Shown: positions 1 through 5,613, counted from the first letter of the stretch. The stretch: DNA of 12,998 bases from Halovivax sp. (GCA_007119345.1 SKPV01000003.1:1-12998); one strand, 5' to 3'. Program-made: numbers and translations. The notes: generated from the sequence alone by a model not told the origin.

Positions 1-558
1 ACCGTCGTGCGGCTCCGCGCGCCGCTCCGGCCCCTCCGCGCGCCGGCCGCCCGCGACTTTCGGCGCCGGTGCTGGTCGGTCGTCCTGGGCGCCGTCCTGA
101 TCTTCGTCGTGCTGTGGACCGTCGGGATGTTCGGCTGGGCGGACACCTTCGAGCCCGTCGACACCCTGAACCCCGAGGACAACACCTACGGCGTCTACGC
201 GCCGGATCCGAGCGAGAGCTACGGTTGGTACGTGGTCGCGGCCGACCTCGGAGACGGCCGGGAGGCCGACGTGCTGCGGGAGGACACCCTTCGGGAGGGG
301 CCGCCGCCCGACGCGTCGGAAACGATCCCGACGTTCCGCTGGCGCAGGCACATGACCACCACGCTCCACGACGACGAGTTCGCCGACGAGCACCGCGCGG
401 CGTTCGCCGGGCACATGTGCGAGCTGGCCGACGAGCGGTTCGACGGCTCCCCGGAGTCGGTGACCGTGACCTACACGCGCCAGGAGCTCGTCCCCGGCGT
501 CGAGGGCGACCGGAACACGATCGAGGTGACGACGCACACGTGCGACGGCGTCGGCTAG
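1..558 (+). CDS. HTTM-domain (vitamin K-dependent gamma-carboxylase-like) membrane protein, C-terminal part only
   Basis: The reading frame is open from base 1 with no stop upstream, so this is the 3' end of a longer gene. A GTG at position 7 is only an internal valine. The visible 185 residues start with an Arg/Pro-rich cytoplasmic-type loop, then one strong membrane helix (about residues 25-43, VVLGAVLIFVVLWTVGMFGW), then a hydrophilic extracytoplasmic domain with YAPDPSESYGWYVV, a 'TFRWRRHM' stretch and a final Thr/His/Cys segment. From memory of haloarchaeal HTTM proteins, this tail ('..FAP.P...GWYV...P....TYP..RWRKY..') follows the multi-helix HTTM core. The core itself lies outside the window, so the assignment rests on the tail and on the neighbour: a DCC-type oxidoreductase starts 93 bases downstream, a common pairing for HTTM genes. 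The substrate is unknown. It could otherwise be an unrelated single-span secreted protein, but the open 5' frame argues against that. Confidence 0.62.
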   Translation, partial: TVVRLRAPLRPLRAPAARDFRRRCWSVVLGAVLIFVVLWTVGMFGWADTFEPVDTLNPEDNTYGVYAPDPSESYGWYVVAADLGDGREADVLREDTLREGPPPDASETIPTFRWRRHMTTTLHDDEFADEHRAAFAGHMCELADERFDGSPESVTVTYTRQELVPGVEGDRNTIEVTTHTCDGVG

Positions 559-651
559 CGGCCGTCACGCGGAGGGGCCGTCCCGGCGACGGCGCCGCCG
601 GCCCCTCGTCGATCGGAACGCTGAACTGCCGAGCACCCCAATCGTCGACCG

Positions 652-1068
652 ATGGACGCGGCAATTCCCGAGGACGACCCGATCCTCCTCTTCGACGGCG
701 TCTGCAACCTCTGCAGCGGGTTCGTGCAGTTCATCGCGCCGCGGGACGACGAGGGCCGCTTTCACTTCGCGTCGCTGCAGTCCGAGACGGGCCGGGCGCT
801 GCTGGCCGCCCACGACCTCCCCACCGACGAGCTCGAGTCGGTCGTGCTGGTCGAGGGCGACCGGGCGTGGGTCAAGTCGGCGGCGGTCATCGAGGTCGGG
901 AGACGGCTCGGCTGGCCCTACCGGGCGCTCTCCCCGTTTCGATTCCTGCCGCGGATCGTCCGCGATACGGCCTACGACCTGGTGGCGAACAACCGCTACC
1001 GCCTGTTCGGCAAGAAAGACCGCTGTGAGATTCCGGAGGGCGACGTCGGCGCGCGGTTTCTGGAGTGA
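652..1068 (+). CDS. DCC-family (DUF393) thiol-disulfide oxidoreductase
   Basis: This 138-residue protein has the family hallmark near its N-terminus, ILLFDGVCNLCSGFVQF, which gives the D-G-x-C-x-x-C motif with Cys18 and Cys21 as the likely redox pair. The C-terminal part ends in a typical 'NNRYRLFGKKDRC' segment, and the length matches the family. The ATG at 652 fits the conserved start just ahead of the 'LLFDG' strand. No Shine-Dalgarno sequence is visible, which is usual for haloarchaea. Members are thioredoxin-like small proteins thought to handle thiol-disulfide exchange. Many are encoded beside, or fused to, HTTM membrane proteins, and that is the arrangement here (93-base gap, same strand), so cotranscription is likely. 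The physiological partner is unknown. No signal peptide or membrane segment is visible, so it is probably cytoplasmic. Confidence 0.88.
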   Translation: MDAAIPEDDPILLFDGVCNLCSGFVQFIAPRDDEGRFHFASLQSETGRALLAAHDLPTDELESVVLVEGDRAWVKSAAVIEVGRRLGWPYRALSPFRFLPRIVRDTAYDLVANNRYRLFGKKDRCEIPEGDVGARFLE

Positions 1069-1175
1069 TCGGACCCCGGTAAAACGGTGTTCGTGGTGGG
1101 CGACGCCCGCCCAGGCTGCGTGCGCTCCGTCGGCATCGGCGGCCCGGACGAACTAGTGGGCCTGGACGTGCCGAA

Positions 1176-1625
1176 TCACGCCGCGATCGTCGTTTCGGCT
1201 TCGACGAGTTCCTTGGACGTTTTGAGGCTGTTCTCGAACTGGCGCTTGTTGAACCGCTTGGCCACCGGCTCGATCACGCGCTCCAACAGGGAGTCCCCGA
1301 ACTCGTAGTCGACCCGCTGGACGACCATCGTCCCGTCGTCGGTCGACGAGTGGTGGTAGTGCACTTCACCGGTCATGCCGGGGCTCTCGAACGTCGTGGT
1401 CACGTGCTCGTTCGGTTCGACGATCGTCATCTCCATCTCGCCGTCCATGGACTTGCCGAGCAGCTTGTACGTGGCCTCCATGCGGAGCCCGTCGTCGGTT
1501 TCCTCGACGATCTCGATGTCGGTCAGGGCGGGCATGGTTCGTCGCCAGTTCTCCGGGTCCGTTCCGAACTCGAAGACGTGGTCGATCGGCGCTGCGATCT
1601 CTACTGTGTGCTCGAAGGTGGGCAT
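1176..1625 (-). CDS. SRPBCC-superfamily (START-like/polyketide cyclase) protein
   Basis: A 149-residue protein that starts MPTFEHTVEIAAPIDHVFEFGTD, the classic first strand of the SRPBCC helix-grip fold ('x-V-E-I-x-A-P-x-x-x-V-F-x-F-x-x-D-P-E-N-W'). It continues with alternating strands (about 35-110) and ends with a long amphipathic helix (about 112-145, containing LLERVIEPVAKRFNKRQFENSLKTSK-like sequence) that would close the hydrophobic cavity. Such proteins bind lipids, polyketides or other small hydrophobic ligands, and family members without obvious catalytic residues, like this one, cannot be given a substrate. The gene is last in a run of minus-strand genes. The reductase gene upstream ends 131 bases away, and a TATA-like box in that gap suggests it has its own promoter. 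It converges on the DCC gene across 107 bases that contain only weak GC hairpins. Confidence 0.82.
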   Translation of the reverse strand: MPTFEHTVEIAAPIDHVFEFGTDPENWRRTMPALTDIEIVEETDDGLRMEATYKLLGKSMDGEMEMTIVEPNEHVTTTFESPGMTGEVHYHHSSTDDGTMVVQRVDYEFGDSLLERVIEPVAKRFNKRQFENSLKTSKELVEAETTIAA

Positions 1626-1722
1626 CTATCTCAACTCTGTGGTCGAACCGAATCCGCGCAGTCTCTTCGCGAGAATAGGTGCGCTAGCGGCGGTTGACTA
1701 CACTACTAGAGGCGCTCTGAGG

Positions 1723-1730
1723 GTATAAAG
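1723..1730 (-). promoter_or_regulatory. TATA-like box for the SRPBCC gene
   Basis: On the minus strand the sequence reads CTTTATAC, a good match to a haloarchaeal TATA box, within an otherwise GC-rich gap. Transcription starting about 27 bases downstream (near 1700) would give a leader of roughly 75 bases before the ATG at 1625. The same bases could be read as a TATA box on the plus strand, but no plus-strand gene follows. Confidence 0.45.
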
Positions 1731-1756
1731 AAGCGCTGAGCCGTGCTATCTCGCGT

Positions 1757-2557
1757 TCACTCGTTCCAGACGGCCCGGTCGGGATCGATCAGCCGCTCCT
1801 CGTGCTCGAGCCCGTCGATCCGCGAGACCTCCTCGTCGGAGAGTTCGATCTCGCTCGCTGCCAGGTTCTCCTCGACGTGGTCCCCGCTGCCCTTCGGGAT
1901 CGCCACGACGCCGTCGCGCTGGTGGTGCCAGGCCAGCGCCACCTGTTCGGGGCTGACGCCGCGGTCGTCGGCGATCTCGGCGAGGACGTCGATCTCGTCG
2001 GCGCGACCCCGGACGATCGGGCAGTAGGCGACCGTGGCGATCCCGTGCTCGCGGCCGTACTCGAGGAGTTCGTCCTGCTGAAGCCACGGGTGGCACTCGA
2101 TCTGGTGAGCGAGCACCGGCGCGTCGAGGATCTCGCGGGCCTCCTCGAGGTGCTCCACGTCGAAATTCGAGAGGCCGAGCTGGCGGGTCCAGCCCCGGTC
2201 GCGGACCTCGTCCATCGCGGGGAGCGTCTTCGCGGGTTCGTAGGCGCCGGTCGGCCAGTGAACGTACAGCAGGTCGACGGCGTCGACGCCGAGGCGCTCC
2301 AGGCTCTCTTCGGTCGTCTCGAGGACGTCGTCGTGGGCGAGGTCGTCGGGGTGGACCTTCGTCGCGAGGAAGACGTCCTCGCGGTCGACGTCGGCCCGTT
2401 CGAGCGCTTGGCCGACCTCGGCCTCGTTGTCGTACATCTGGGCGGTGTCGACGTGCCGGTAGCCCGCCTCGAGCGCGCGGACGACGTTCTCGGTGCAATC
2501 GTCGCCCTCGTGGCCGGACGTGCCGAAGCCGGGCTGGGGAATCGAGTCCGCTGGCAT
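1757..2557 (-). CDS. Aldo/keto reductase family oxidoreductase
   Basis: The 266-residue product is an NAD(P)H-dependent aldo/keto reductase with an (alpha/beta)8 barrel. All four catalytic-tetrad residues are visible: Asp37 and Tyr42 in HVDTAQMYDNE, Lys67 in FLATKVHP and His100 in LLYVHWP. The C-terminal cofactor-binding part contains 'VVAIPKGSGDHVEENL', matching the usual 'IPKS' NAD(P)-binding loop. I chose the ATG at 2557 because the protein then begins MPADSIPQPGFGTSGHEG, the normal first strand of the family. The frame stays open to 2728, but that extension would run through a non-triplet 25-bp repeat array and is clearly not coding. Length is normal for the family. The carbonyl substrate cannot be told from sequence; general aldehyde or ketone detoxification is an inference. 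A SnoaL-like gene lies upstream on the same strand, separated by the repeats. I see no obvious TATA box of its own. Confidence 0.93.
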   Translation of the reverse strand: MPADSIPQPGFGTSGHEGDDCTENVVRALEAGYRHVDTAQMYDNEAEVGQALERADVDREDVFLATKVHPDDLAHDDVLETTEESLERLGVDAVDLLYVHWPTGAYEPAKTLPAMDEVRDRGWTRQLGLSNFDVEHLEEAREILDAPVLAHQIECHPWLQQDELLEYGREHGIATVAYCPIVRGRADEIDVLAEIADDRGVSPEQVALAWHHQRDGVVAIPKGSGDHVEENLAASEIELSDEEVSRIDGLEHEERLIDPDRAVWNE

Positions 2558-2605
2558 GGCGAACCCTTGGGGCGGGACCACCACGACGGTCGGGGAACCG
2601 GCAAT

Positions 2606-2705
2606 CGACGGGGGTCGGCAGACGTGATTTCGACGGGGGTCGGCGGACGTGATTTCGACGGGGGTCGGTGGACGTGATTTCGACGGGGGTCGGCGGACGT
2701 GATTT
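2606..2705. repeat. Tandem array of four 25-bp units between the SnoaL-like and aldo/keto reductase genes
   Basis: Four directly adjacent 25-base copies occupy 2606-2630, 2631-2655, 2656-2680 and 2681-2705, and a fifth partial copy (CGACG) follows at 2706. Units start CGACGGGGGTCGG and end GACGTGATTT. They differ only at one or two bases in the middle (GGCAGACG, GGCGGACG, GGTGGACG, GGCGGACG). Each unit holds a small perfect inverted repeat, CGAC-GGGG-GTCG. The 25-base period is not a multiple of three, so this is not protein repeats. The array starts about 15 bases after the SnoaL stop codon and ends about 50 bases before the reductase ATG. It may be a slippage-prone minisatellite, a set of protein-binding sites or a processing/termination element; the sequence does not decide. 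Confidence 0.93.
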
Positions 2706-2720
2706 CGACGCAGCCGTCGG

Positions 2721-3149
2721 CTATCCACCTTCCCGGCCCGCGTAGATCTCCTCCCAGGTGACGTCGTCGGCTCGCTGCACGGGGTCCAGGTAGATCCGCC
2801 CCCACTCGATCCGGTCGTCGGGGATGCCCTTGATGACCACGCCGCGGACGTCCAGCCGGGCGCCGTCGGCTTGGGTCCCCCGCATCCGCAGCTCGATCCA
2901 CGCCTCGTCGCCGTCGATCGCCGTCCGCCGGAACTCCACGTCCAGGTCCGGGGTGGTCTCGAACATGTTGACCCAGTTCTCCCGGACCTGTTCGCGTCCC
3001 GTAAACGACCGTTCGGGGTGTGCCGGCGTCTCGCTCCGGTAATCCTCGTGGAAACACGCGAGCAGCTCGTCGAGGTCGTGGTCGTTCATCGCTCGCCGAA
3101 AGCGGTCGACGACGTCTTTGGTATTTGATGACACACCGTCTCCATCCAC
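2721..3149 (-). CDS. SnoaL-like / NTF2-fold family protein
   Basis: A 142-residue protein with the pattern of the SnoaL-like branch of the NTF2 fold: an N-terminal helix 'VVDRFRRAMNDHDLDELLACFHEDYRSE', a proline turn 'TPAHPERSFTGREQVRENW', then a run of beta strands ending 'IEWGRIYLDPVQ'. The fold forms a cone-shaped pocket used either for ligand binding or for cyclase, hydrolase or isomerase chemistry. Residues alone do not give a substrate. I keep the GTG start at 3149; a second GTG at 3134 (VSSNTKDVVDRF) is an equally reasonable start and would remove only five residues. An ATG at 3145 is out of frame. The gene sits between the AhpD-like gene (91 bases upstream) and the repeat array, all on the minus strand. 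Confidence 0.85.
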   Translation of the reverse strand: MDGDGVSSNTKDVVDRFRRAMNDHDLDELLACFHEDYRSETPAHPERSFTGREQVRENWVNMFETTPDLDVEFRRTAIDGDEAWIELRMRGTQADGARLDVRGVVIKGIPDDRIEWGRIYLDPVQRADDVTWEEIYAGREGG

Positions 3150-3240
3150 CGCTACGACTGATAATCCGGGGGGTCGTCGGAGGTGGTACCTCTATCGGTC
3201 GACCGGGAAAAACTCGAACTCGTCCGCGCCGTGGCTACGG

Positions 3241-3639
3241 CTACTGGTCCTCGAGGTAGCTCCCGATCTGCCCGAACTCCTCGGTGAACGTGTCGTAGTC
3301 GTAGTTTTGAGCGTGGATCATCGCGCTCCAGCGGGCGGTGAGTCCCGCGAGCATGGTGACTTCGGCCAGCTCCTCGTCCGTCGCCCCGTGCAGCTGAGCG
3401 GCGCCCTGGTGGAAGGCCTGACAGTACGGACACTTGAGATTTGCCGCCACCGCCAGCCCCATCAGTTCGCGATACTTCGGCGGGATCGCGGTCTCGCCGA
3501 GCACGTGCTGTTTGAAGACGGGCCACTCGTGGACGAGATCGTCCTCGGGGAGAGCCGTCATGAACCCCGGGACGATTCCCAGCGATTCTTCGATATCTGC
3601 GACCGTGTCGTCGTAATTCGTTGTGTGTGTTGTTGCCAT
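3241..3639 (-). CDS. Carboxymuconolactone decarboxylase family / AhpD-like peroxidase-type protein
   Basis: The 132-residue product belongs to the CMD/AhpD family. The active-site signature is plain: Cys70-Pro-Tyr-Cys73-Gln-Ala-Phe-His77 (CxxCxxxH), preceded by KYREL with Glu58, as in AhpD-type alkylhydroperoxidases in which the two cysteines cycle between thiol and disulfide. The cysteine pair favours peroxide or thiol redox work over true carboxymuconolactone decarboxylation, but the reductant and substrate are not evident. I chose the ATG at 3639 (MATTHTTNYDD) over an upstream in-frame start at 3681 because a strong Shine-Dalgarno sequence lies 8 bases before it. It is first of the minus-strand series that continues through SnoaL-like, reductase and SRPBCC genes, a group that could serve detoxification, although each gap (91 bases or more) is wide enough for separate promoters. 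Confidence 0.9.
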   Translation of the reverse strand: MATTHTTNYDDTVADIEESLGIVPGFMTALPEDDLVHEWPVFKQHVLGETAIPPKYRELMGLAVAANLKCPYCQAFHQGAAQLHGATDEELAEVTMLAGLTARWSAMIHAQNYDYDTFTEEFGQIGSYLEDQ

Positions 3640-3647
3640 CGCTCTCT

Positions 3648-3652
3648 CCTCC
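3648..3652 (-). promoter_or_regulatory. Shine-Dalgarno sequence of the AhpD-like gene
   Basis: The minus strand reads GGAGG followed by AGAGAGCG and then the ATG at 3639. This is a full anti-16S match at normal spacing in a genome where most genes lack one. It selects the internal ATG over the upstream start at 3681 and implies a leadered mRNA. A weak TATA candidate (CCTTAACTC, about 3723-3731 on the minus strand) would give a leader near 60 bases. Confidence 0.7.
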
Positions 3653-3761
3653 GTTCCGCCCTCCAAGAACGGGACCCGCACCGTCCGGAGCTACTTCGCC
3701 GTCCCTTCCCTCGAGGTGAACGAGTTAAGGCTCCCGACGGGGGTAACCCTTTACTCGATAA

Positions 3762-3916
3762 TTACGTAGATTCCTCGGCGCTGTCCGATCCGTCTGAACC
3801 GGCGCCGTCGGTGGTTCCGCCCGCGTCTCCGGGGTCGCCGCCGTCGTCACCGCCGGTGTCGCCAGTTTTCCGGCGCTATCGGTGGCGCCTGAGCCACCGG
3901 AACCGACCGAATCGAC
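3762..3916 (-). pseudogene. Relic of a gene: acidic Gly/Asp-rich C-terminal tail with a frameshift and no start
   Basis: Read on the minus strand, 3869-3762 encodes KTGDTGGDDGGDPGDAGG, continues with more Gly/Ser/Asp and ends SAEEST at a TAA stop (3764-3762). This is the composition of haloarchaeal C-terminal acidic tails. In that frame a TAG (3878-3876) closes it immediately upstream. Shifting by one base at a run of four A (plus-strand T at 3866-3869) carries the reading on upstream as DSVGSGGSGATDSAGK, again a Gly/Ser/Asp linker, so the two pieces look like one tail broken by a single-base deletion. The upstream frame is open to a TGA at 3988-3986 and has no ATG, GTG or TTG start. The main domain of the protein is missing. 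The neighbouring plus-strand VOC gene begins at 4016. Alternatively this is non-coding sequence with chance composition; the original protein cannot be identified. Confidence 0.38.
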
Positions 3917-4015
3917 TCGAAACGCGGTACGCGTCCGCCCCCGAGCGGTCCCCGCGGATCGTCGCTCGGCCCTCGAGGAAAACGCTCAGGTGCGCGCTCG
4001 ACCGACGATGCACCC

Positions 4016-4459
4016 GTGACCGACGACCACGCCACTTTCGACCACGCGGATCCCGACCACGCCGGCCAGCTCCACCACGTCGAACTGTACGCCTCCGATT
4101 TCGACGCCTCGGTCGACTTCTGGGACTGGCTGCTCGGCGAACTCGGGTACGAGCCGAAGAACGACTGGGACGGCGGCCGATCGTGGATCAACGGCCCGAC
4201 GTACGTGGTGCTCGTCGAGGCGGAGTCGGCCCACTGCGAGCACCCGTTCGACCGACGGGCGCCGGGGCTGAACCACCTCGCGTTCCACGCGCCCTCCCGG
4301 AAGCAGGTGGACGCGATCACCGAGGGCGTCCGCGAGCGCGACGATGCCGAAGTGCTCTACGAGGACCGTCATCCCTACGCCGGCGGCTACTACGCGCTGT
4401 ACTGCGAGGATCCCGAGGGGATCAAGGTCGAGGTCGTCGGGCCCGAAGCGACGGAGTGA
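4016..4459 (+). CDS. VOC-superfamily (glyoxalase/bleomycin-resistance/dioxygenase fold) protein
   Basis: The 147-residue protein is a single VOC module made of two beta-alpha-beta-beta-beta repeats: the first from LHHVELYASDFDASVDFW (about 19-36), the second from GLNHLAFHAPSRKQVD (about 84-99), ending 'YALYCEDPEGIKVEVVGPE', which is the usual 'xDPxGxxxEl' finish. Candidate metal ligands at the standard places are His21, Glu68 (or Glu70), His87 and Glu139, so a metal-dependent enzyme is plausible. The family covers lactoylglutathione lyase, epimerases, dioxygenases and resistance proteins, and nothing here picks one. I take the GTG at 4016; an ATG eight bases earlier is in another frame. No clear TATA box precedes it (only GAGGAAAAC near 3975). 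An N-terminal His/Asp-rich stretch (residues 3-16) is unusual but fits acidic haloadaptation. Confidence 0.9.
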   Translation: MTDDHATFDHADPDHAGQLHHVELYASDFDASVDFWDWLLGELGYEPKNDWDGGRSWINGPTYVVLVEAESAHCEHPFDRRAPGLNHLAFHAPSRKQVDAITEGVRERDDAEVLYEDRHPYAGGYYALYCEDPEGIKVEVVGPEATE

Positions 4460-4525
4460 GCCGGCGCGCGACGGTCCAGCACCGGTCGCCGGGTCGATCC
4501 CGGACCGCTCTGATCGGTTCTCGTC

Positions 4526-4537
4526 CCGATCGATCGG
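4526..4537. repeat. 12-bp perfect palindrome CCGATCGATCGG downstream of the VOC gene
   Basis: CCGATCGATCGG is identical to its reverse complement and lies in the 207-base gap between the VOC gene and the wHTH gene. The surrounding 60 bases are rich in CGATCG/GATCGG words. It could be a protein-binding site or part of a termination structure, but CGATCG words are common in haloarchaeal DNA, so chance is possible. Confidence 0.4.
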
Positions 4538-4611
4538 TCGCTCGCCGTCGCCGGTATCGGGCGAATTCGATCCGCCGGGCCGCAGCGGACGGAACCGGGA
4601 CTCGCACTCAA

Positions 4612-4666
4612 GAAAATAATTCGACCTAGGAAAAGGTATTTTTCTTTTCGGCGCGAAGGGAGCACC
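4612..4666 (+). promoter_or_regulatory. AT-rich promoter and operator-like inverted repeat of the TA-like cassette
   Basis: This is one of the most AT-rich stretches in the window. It contains AAAATAATTC, then the inverted repeat GAAAAG (4630-4635), an 8-base spacer GTATTTTT, and CTTTTC (4644-4649). The TATA-like spacer at 4636-4643 is 24-31 bases before the GTG at 4667, the right distance for a leaderless or nearly leaderless transcript. A purine run GGGAG (4658-4662) sits 4 bases before the start. A repressor bound to the inverted repeat would cover the TATA element, which is the usual layout for autoregulated antitoxins. Confidence 0.6.
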
Positions 4667-5164
4667 GTGACTGACATCAACGAGCGCGTGGTCGAGGAGT
4701 GGACGTCGTCCACGACGGCCAGAGCGCGGGTGAAGGAGGTGCTGCGGGAGACCACGGAGCACGAGACGGCCGCGGGGATCGCCGAGCGGGCGCGCGCGAG
4801 CGAACCCACGACCCGGAAGTACCTCGAGGAGTTCGTCGAGGAAGGGTTCGCGGTCAGCGAGCGGAAGGGCCGGACGACGCGATACAAGCGCGACGAGGGC
4901 CGACTGGTCGACAGGCGCATCGAGGAGCTCCGGTCGACTCACTCCCGGAGGGACCTCCTCGAGGGCATCCGGGAGATGACCGAGTCGATCGACGAGTTCC
5001 GCGACCGCTACGGTGTCGAGAGTCCAGAAGACCTCGCGCTCGAACTCGAACCGGGCGACGAGGGGTGGGCCGATGTCGGCAGGTGGCGCTCGACGCGCCG
5101 GAACCTCGCGATCGCTAAGGCCGCGTTGCGGGTCGACGAGGCCCACCGGCTCGCCGAAGCCTGA
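4667..5164 (+). CDS. Winged helix-turn-helix regulator, DUF7342-like; putative antitoxin
   Basis: A 165-residue acidic protein. Residues about 17-75 form a winged helix-turn-helix: helix 1 ARVKEVLRET, helix 2 ETAAGIAERAR, recognition helix SEPTTRKYLEEFVEEGF and a wing VSERKGRTTRYKRDE. A second helical part (about 76-165) contains DRYGVESPEDLALEL and ends with RSTRRNLAIAKAALRVDEAHRLAEA. This resembles the haloarchaeal DUF7342-type regulators as I remember them, which are encoded directly upstream of a small partner protein. Here the partner starts two bases after this gene's stop, so the two are one operon and translationally linked. The GTG start at 4667 is set by the TATA-like box and purine run just upstream. 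I infer DNA binding and autoregulation at the inverted repeat in its own promoter. An ordinary transcription factor with an unrelated partner is the main alternative. Confidence 0.8.
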   Translation: MTDINERVVEEWTSSTTARARVKEVLRETTEHETAAGIAERARASEPTTRKYLEEFVEEGFAVSERKGRTTRYKRDEGRLVDRRIEELRSTHSRRDLLEGIREMTESIDEFRDRYGVESPEDLALELEPGDEGWADVGRWRSTRRNLAIAKAALRVDEAHRLAEA

Positions 5165-5166
5165 CC

Positions 5167-5613
5167 GTGACGGACGACTGGGAACGGGTCGACGTCGGCG
5201 CGCCGGATCCCGACCTGCTGGCGACCGCCCGTACCGTCGCCGAGGAGTACGAACCCCTCGTCACCGAGGCGGCGTTCGACGATCCGTTCGACCCGGACGC
5301 CGTTTCCTTCCGTCTCGCGGCGGGAATCCGCGCCAACGCCGGTCGGTTCGACGTCACCTGGACGGACCGCGGTTACTACCGGTACCACTACACCGAAGGG
5401 GACGACTTCAACTACCGGTACGACCGTCATCCGCGCCTCGACCTCCCCGACAATCACTTCCACGAACCACCGCGCGCCGCTCACGACGACGCCGTCCCGT
5501 CCTGTATCGAGGTGGGCACGGTTCGCCTCGTGACGCTCGCGGTTCTCCAGCTCTGGCGGGACGCGGTCGAGGCCGGGGACGTCTCGTTGATCCAGCAGCC
5601 GGACCCGCCGTAA
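5167..5613 (+). CDS. TumE/DUF6516-like protein; putative toxin of a two-gene cassette
   Basis: A 148-residue protein with no membrane segment. Its middle holds a distinctive aromatic and histidine-rich core: RFDVTWTDRGYYRYHYTEG, then FNYRYDRHPRLDLPDNHFHEPP, followed by a helix VRLVTLAVLQLWRDAVEAG. I recall this order (a strand with 'YRYHY', then 'YRYDRHP', then 'H-F-H-x-P-P') from haloarchaeal partners of DUF7342-type regulators and from the TumE/DUF6516 toxin family. The assignment is by pattern memory, not alignment. The GTG start lies two bases after the TGA of the regulator gene, so translation is probably coupled. If the toxin reading is right, the conserved His/Asp/Tyr cluster would be the active site, as in small RNases or nucleotide-modifying toxins, but no catalytic motif is certain. 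It could also be an accessory protein of the regulator. Confidence 0.68.
   Translation: MTDDWERVDVGAPDPDLLATARTVAEEYEPLVTEAAFDDPFDPDAVSFRLAAGIRANAGRFDVTWTDRGYYRYHYTEGDDFNYRYDRHPRLDLPDNHFHEPPRAAHDDAVPSCIEVGTVRLVTLAVLQLWRDAVEAGDVSLIQQPDPP

Noticed and set aside
1098..1108. GGGC-GAC-GCCC hairpin as terminator between the convergent DCC and SRPBCC genes
   Set aside because: The stem is only 4 bases with a 3-base loop and no T-run follows.
2606..2705. The tandem repeats as a CRISPR array
   Set aside because: The units are directly adjacent with no unique spacers and no cas genes are nearby.
2558..2728. N-terminal extension of the aldo/keto reductase to position 2728
   Set aside because: It would translate a non-triplet tandem repeat into Arg/Pro-rich sequence. 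The family's N-terminus starts at the ATG at 2557.
1789..3057. A 422-residue minus-strand frame across the reductase, repeats and SnoaL-like gene
   Set aside because: Rich in Arg, Ser, Thr and Pro, it runs through the repeat array and is the shifted frame of two real genes.
3735..3744. CGACGGGGGT near 3735 as a dispersed copy of the 25-bp repeat
   Set aside because: Only about ten bases match and the rest of the unit is absent. Such GC-rich words are expected by chance here.
3118..4629. A 503-residue plus-strand frame across the AhpD-like gene, the gap and the VOC gene
   Set aside because: It is antisense to the AhpD-like gene and a shifted frame of the VOC gene. The Pro/Ser-rich part at 3770-3870 is better read as the antisense of an acidic minus-strand tail.
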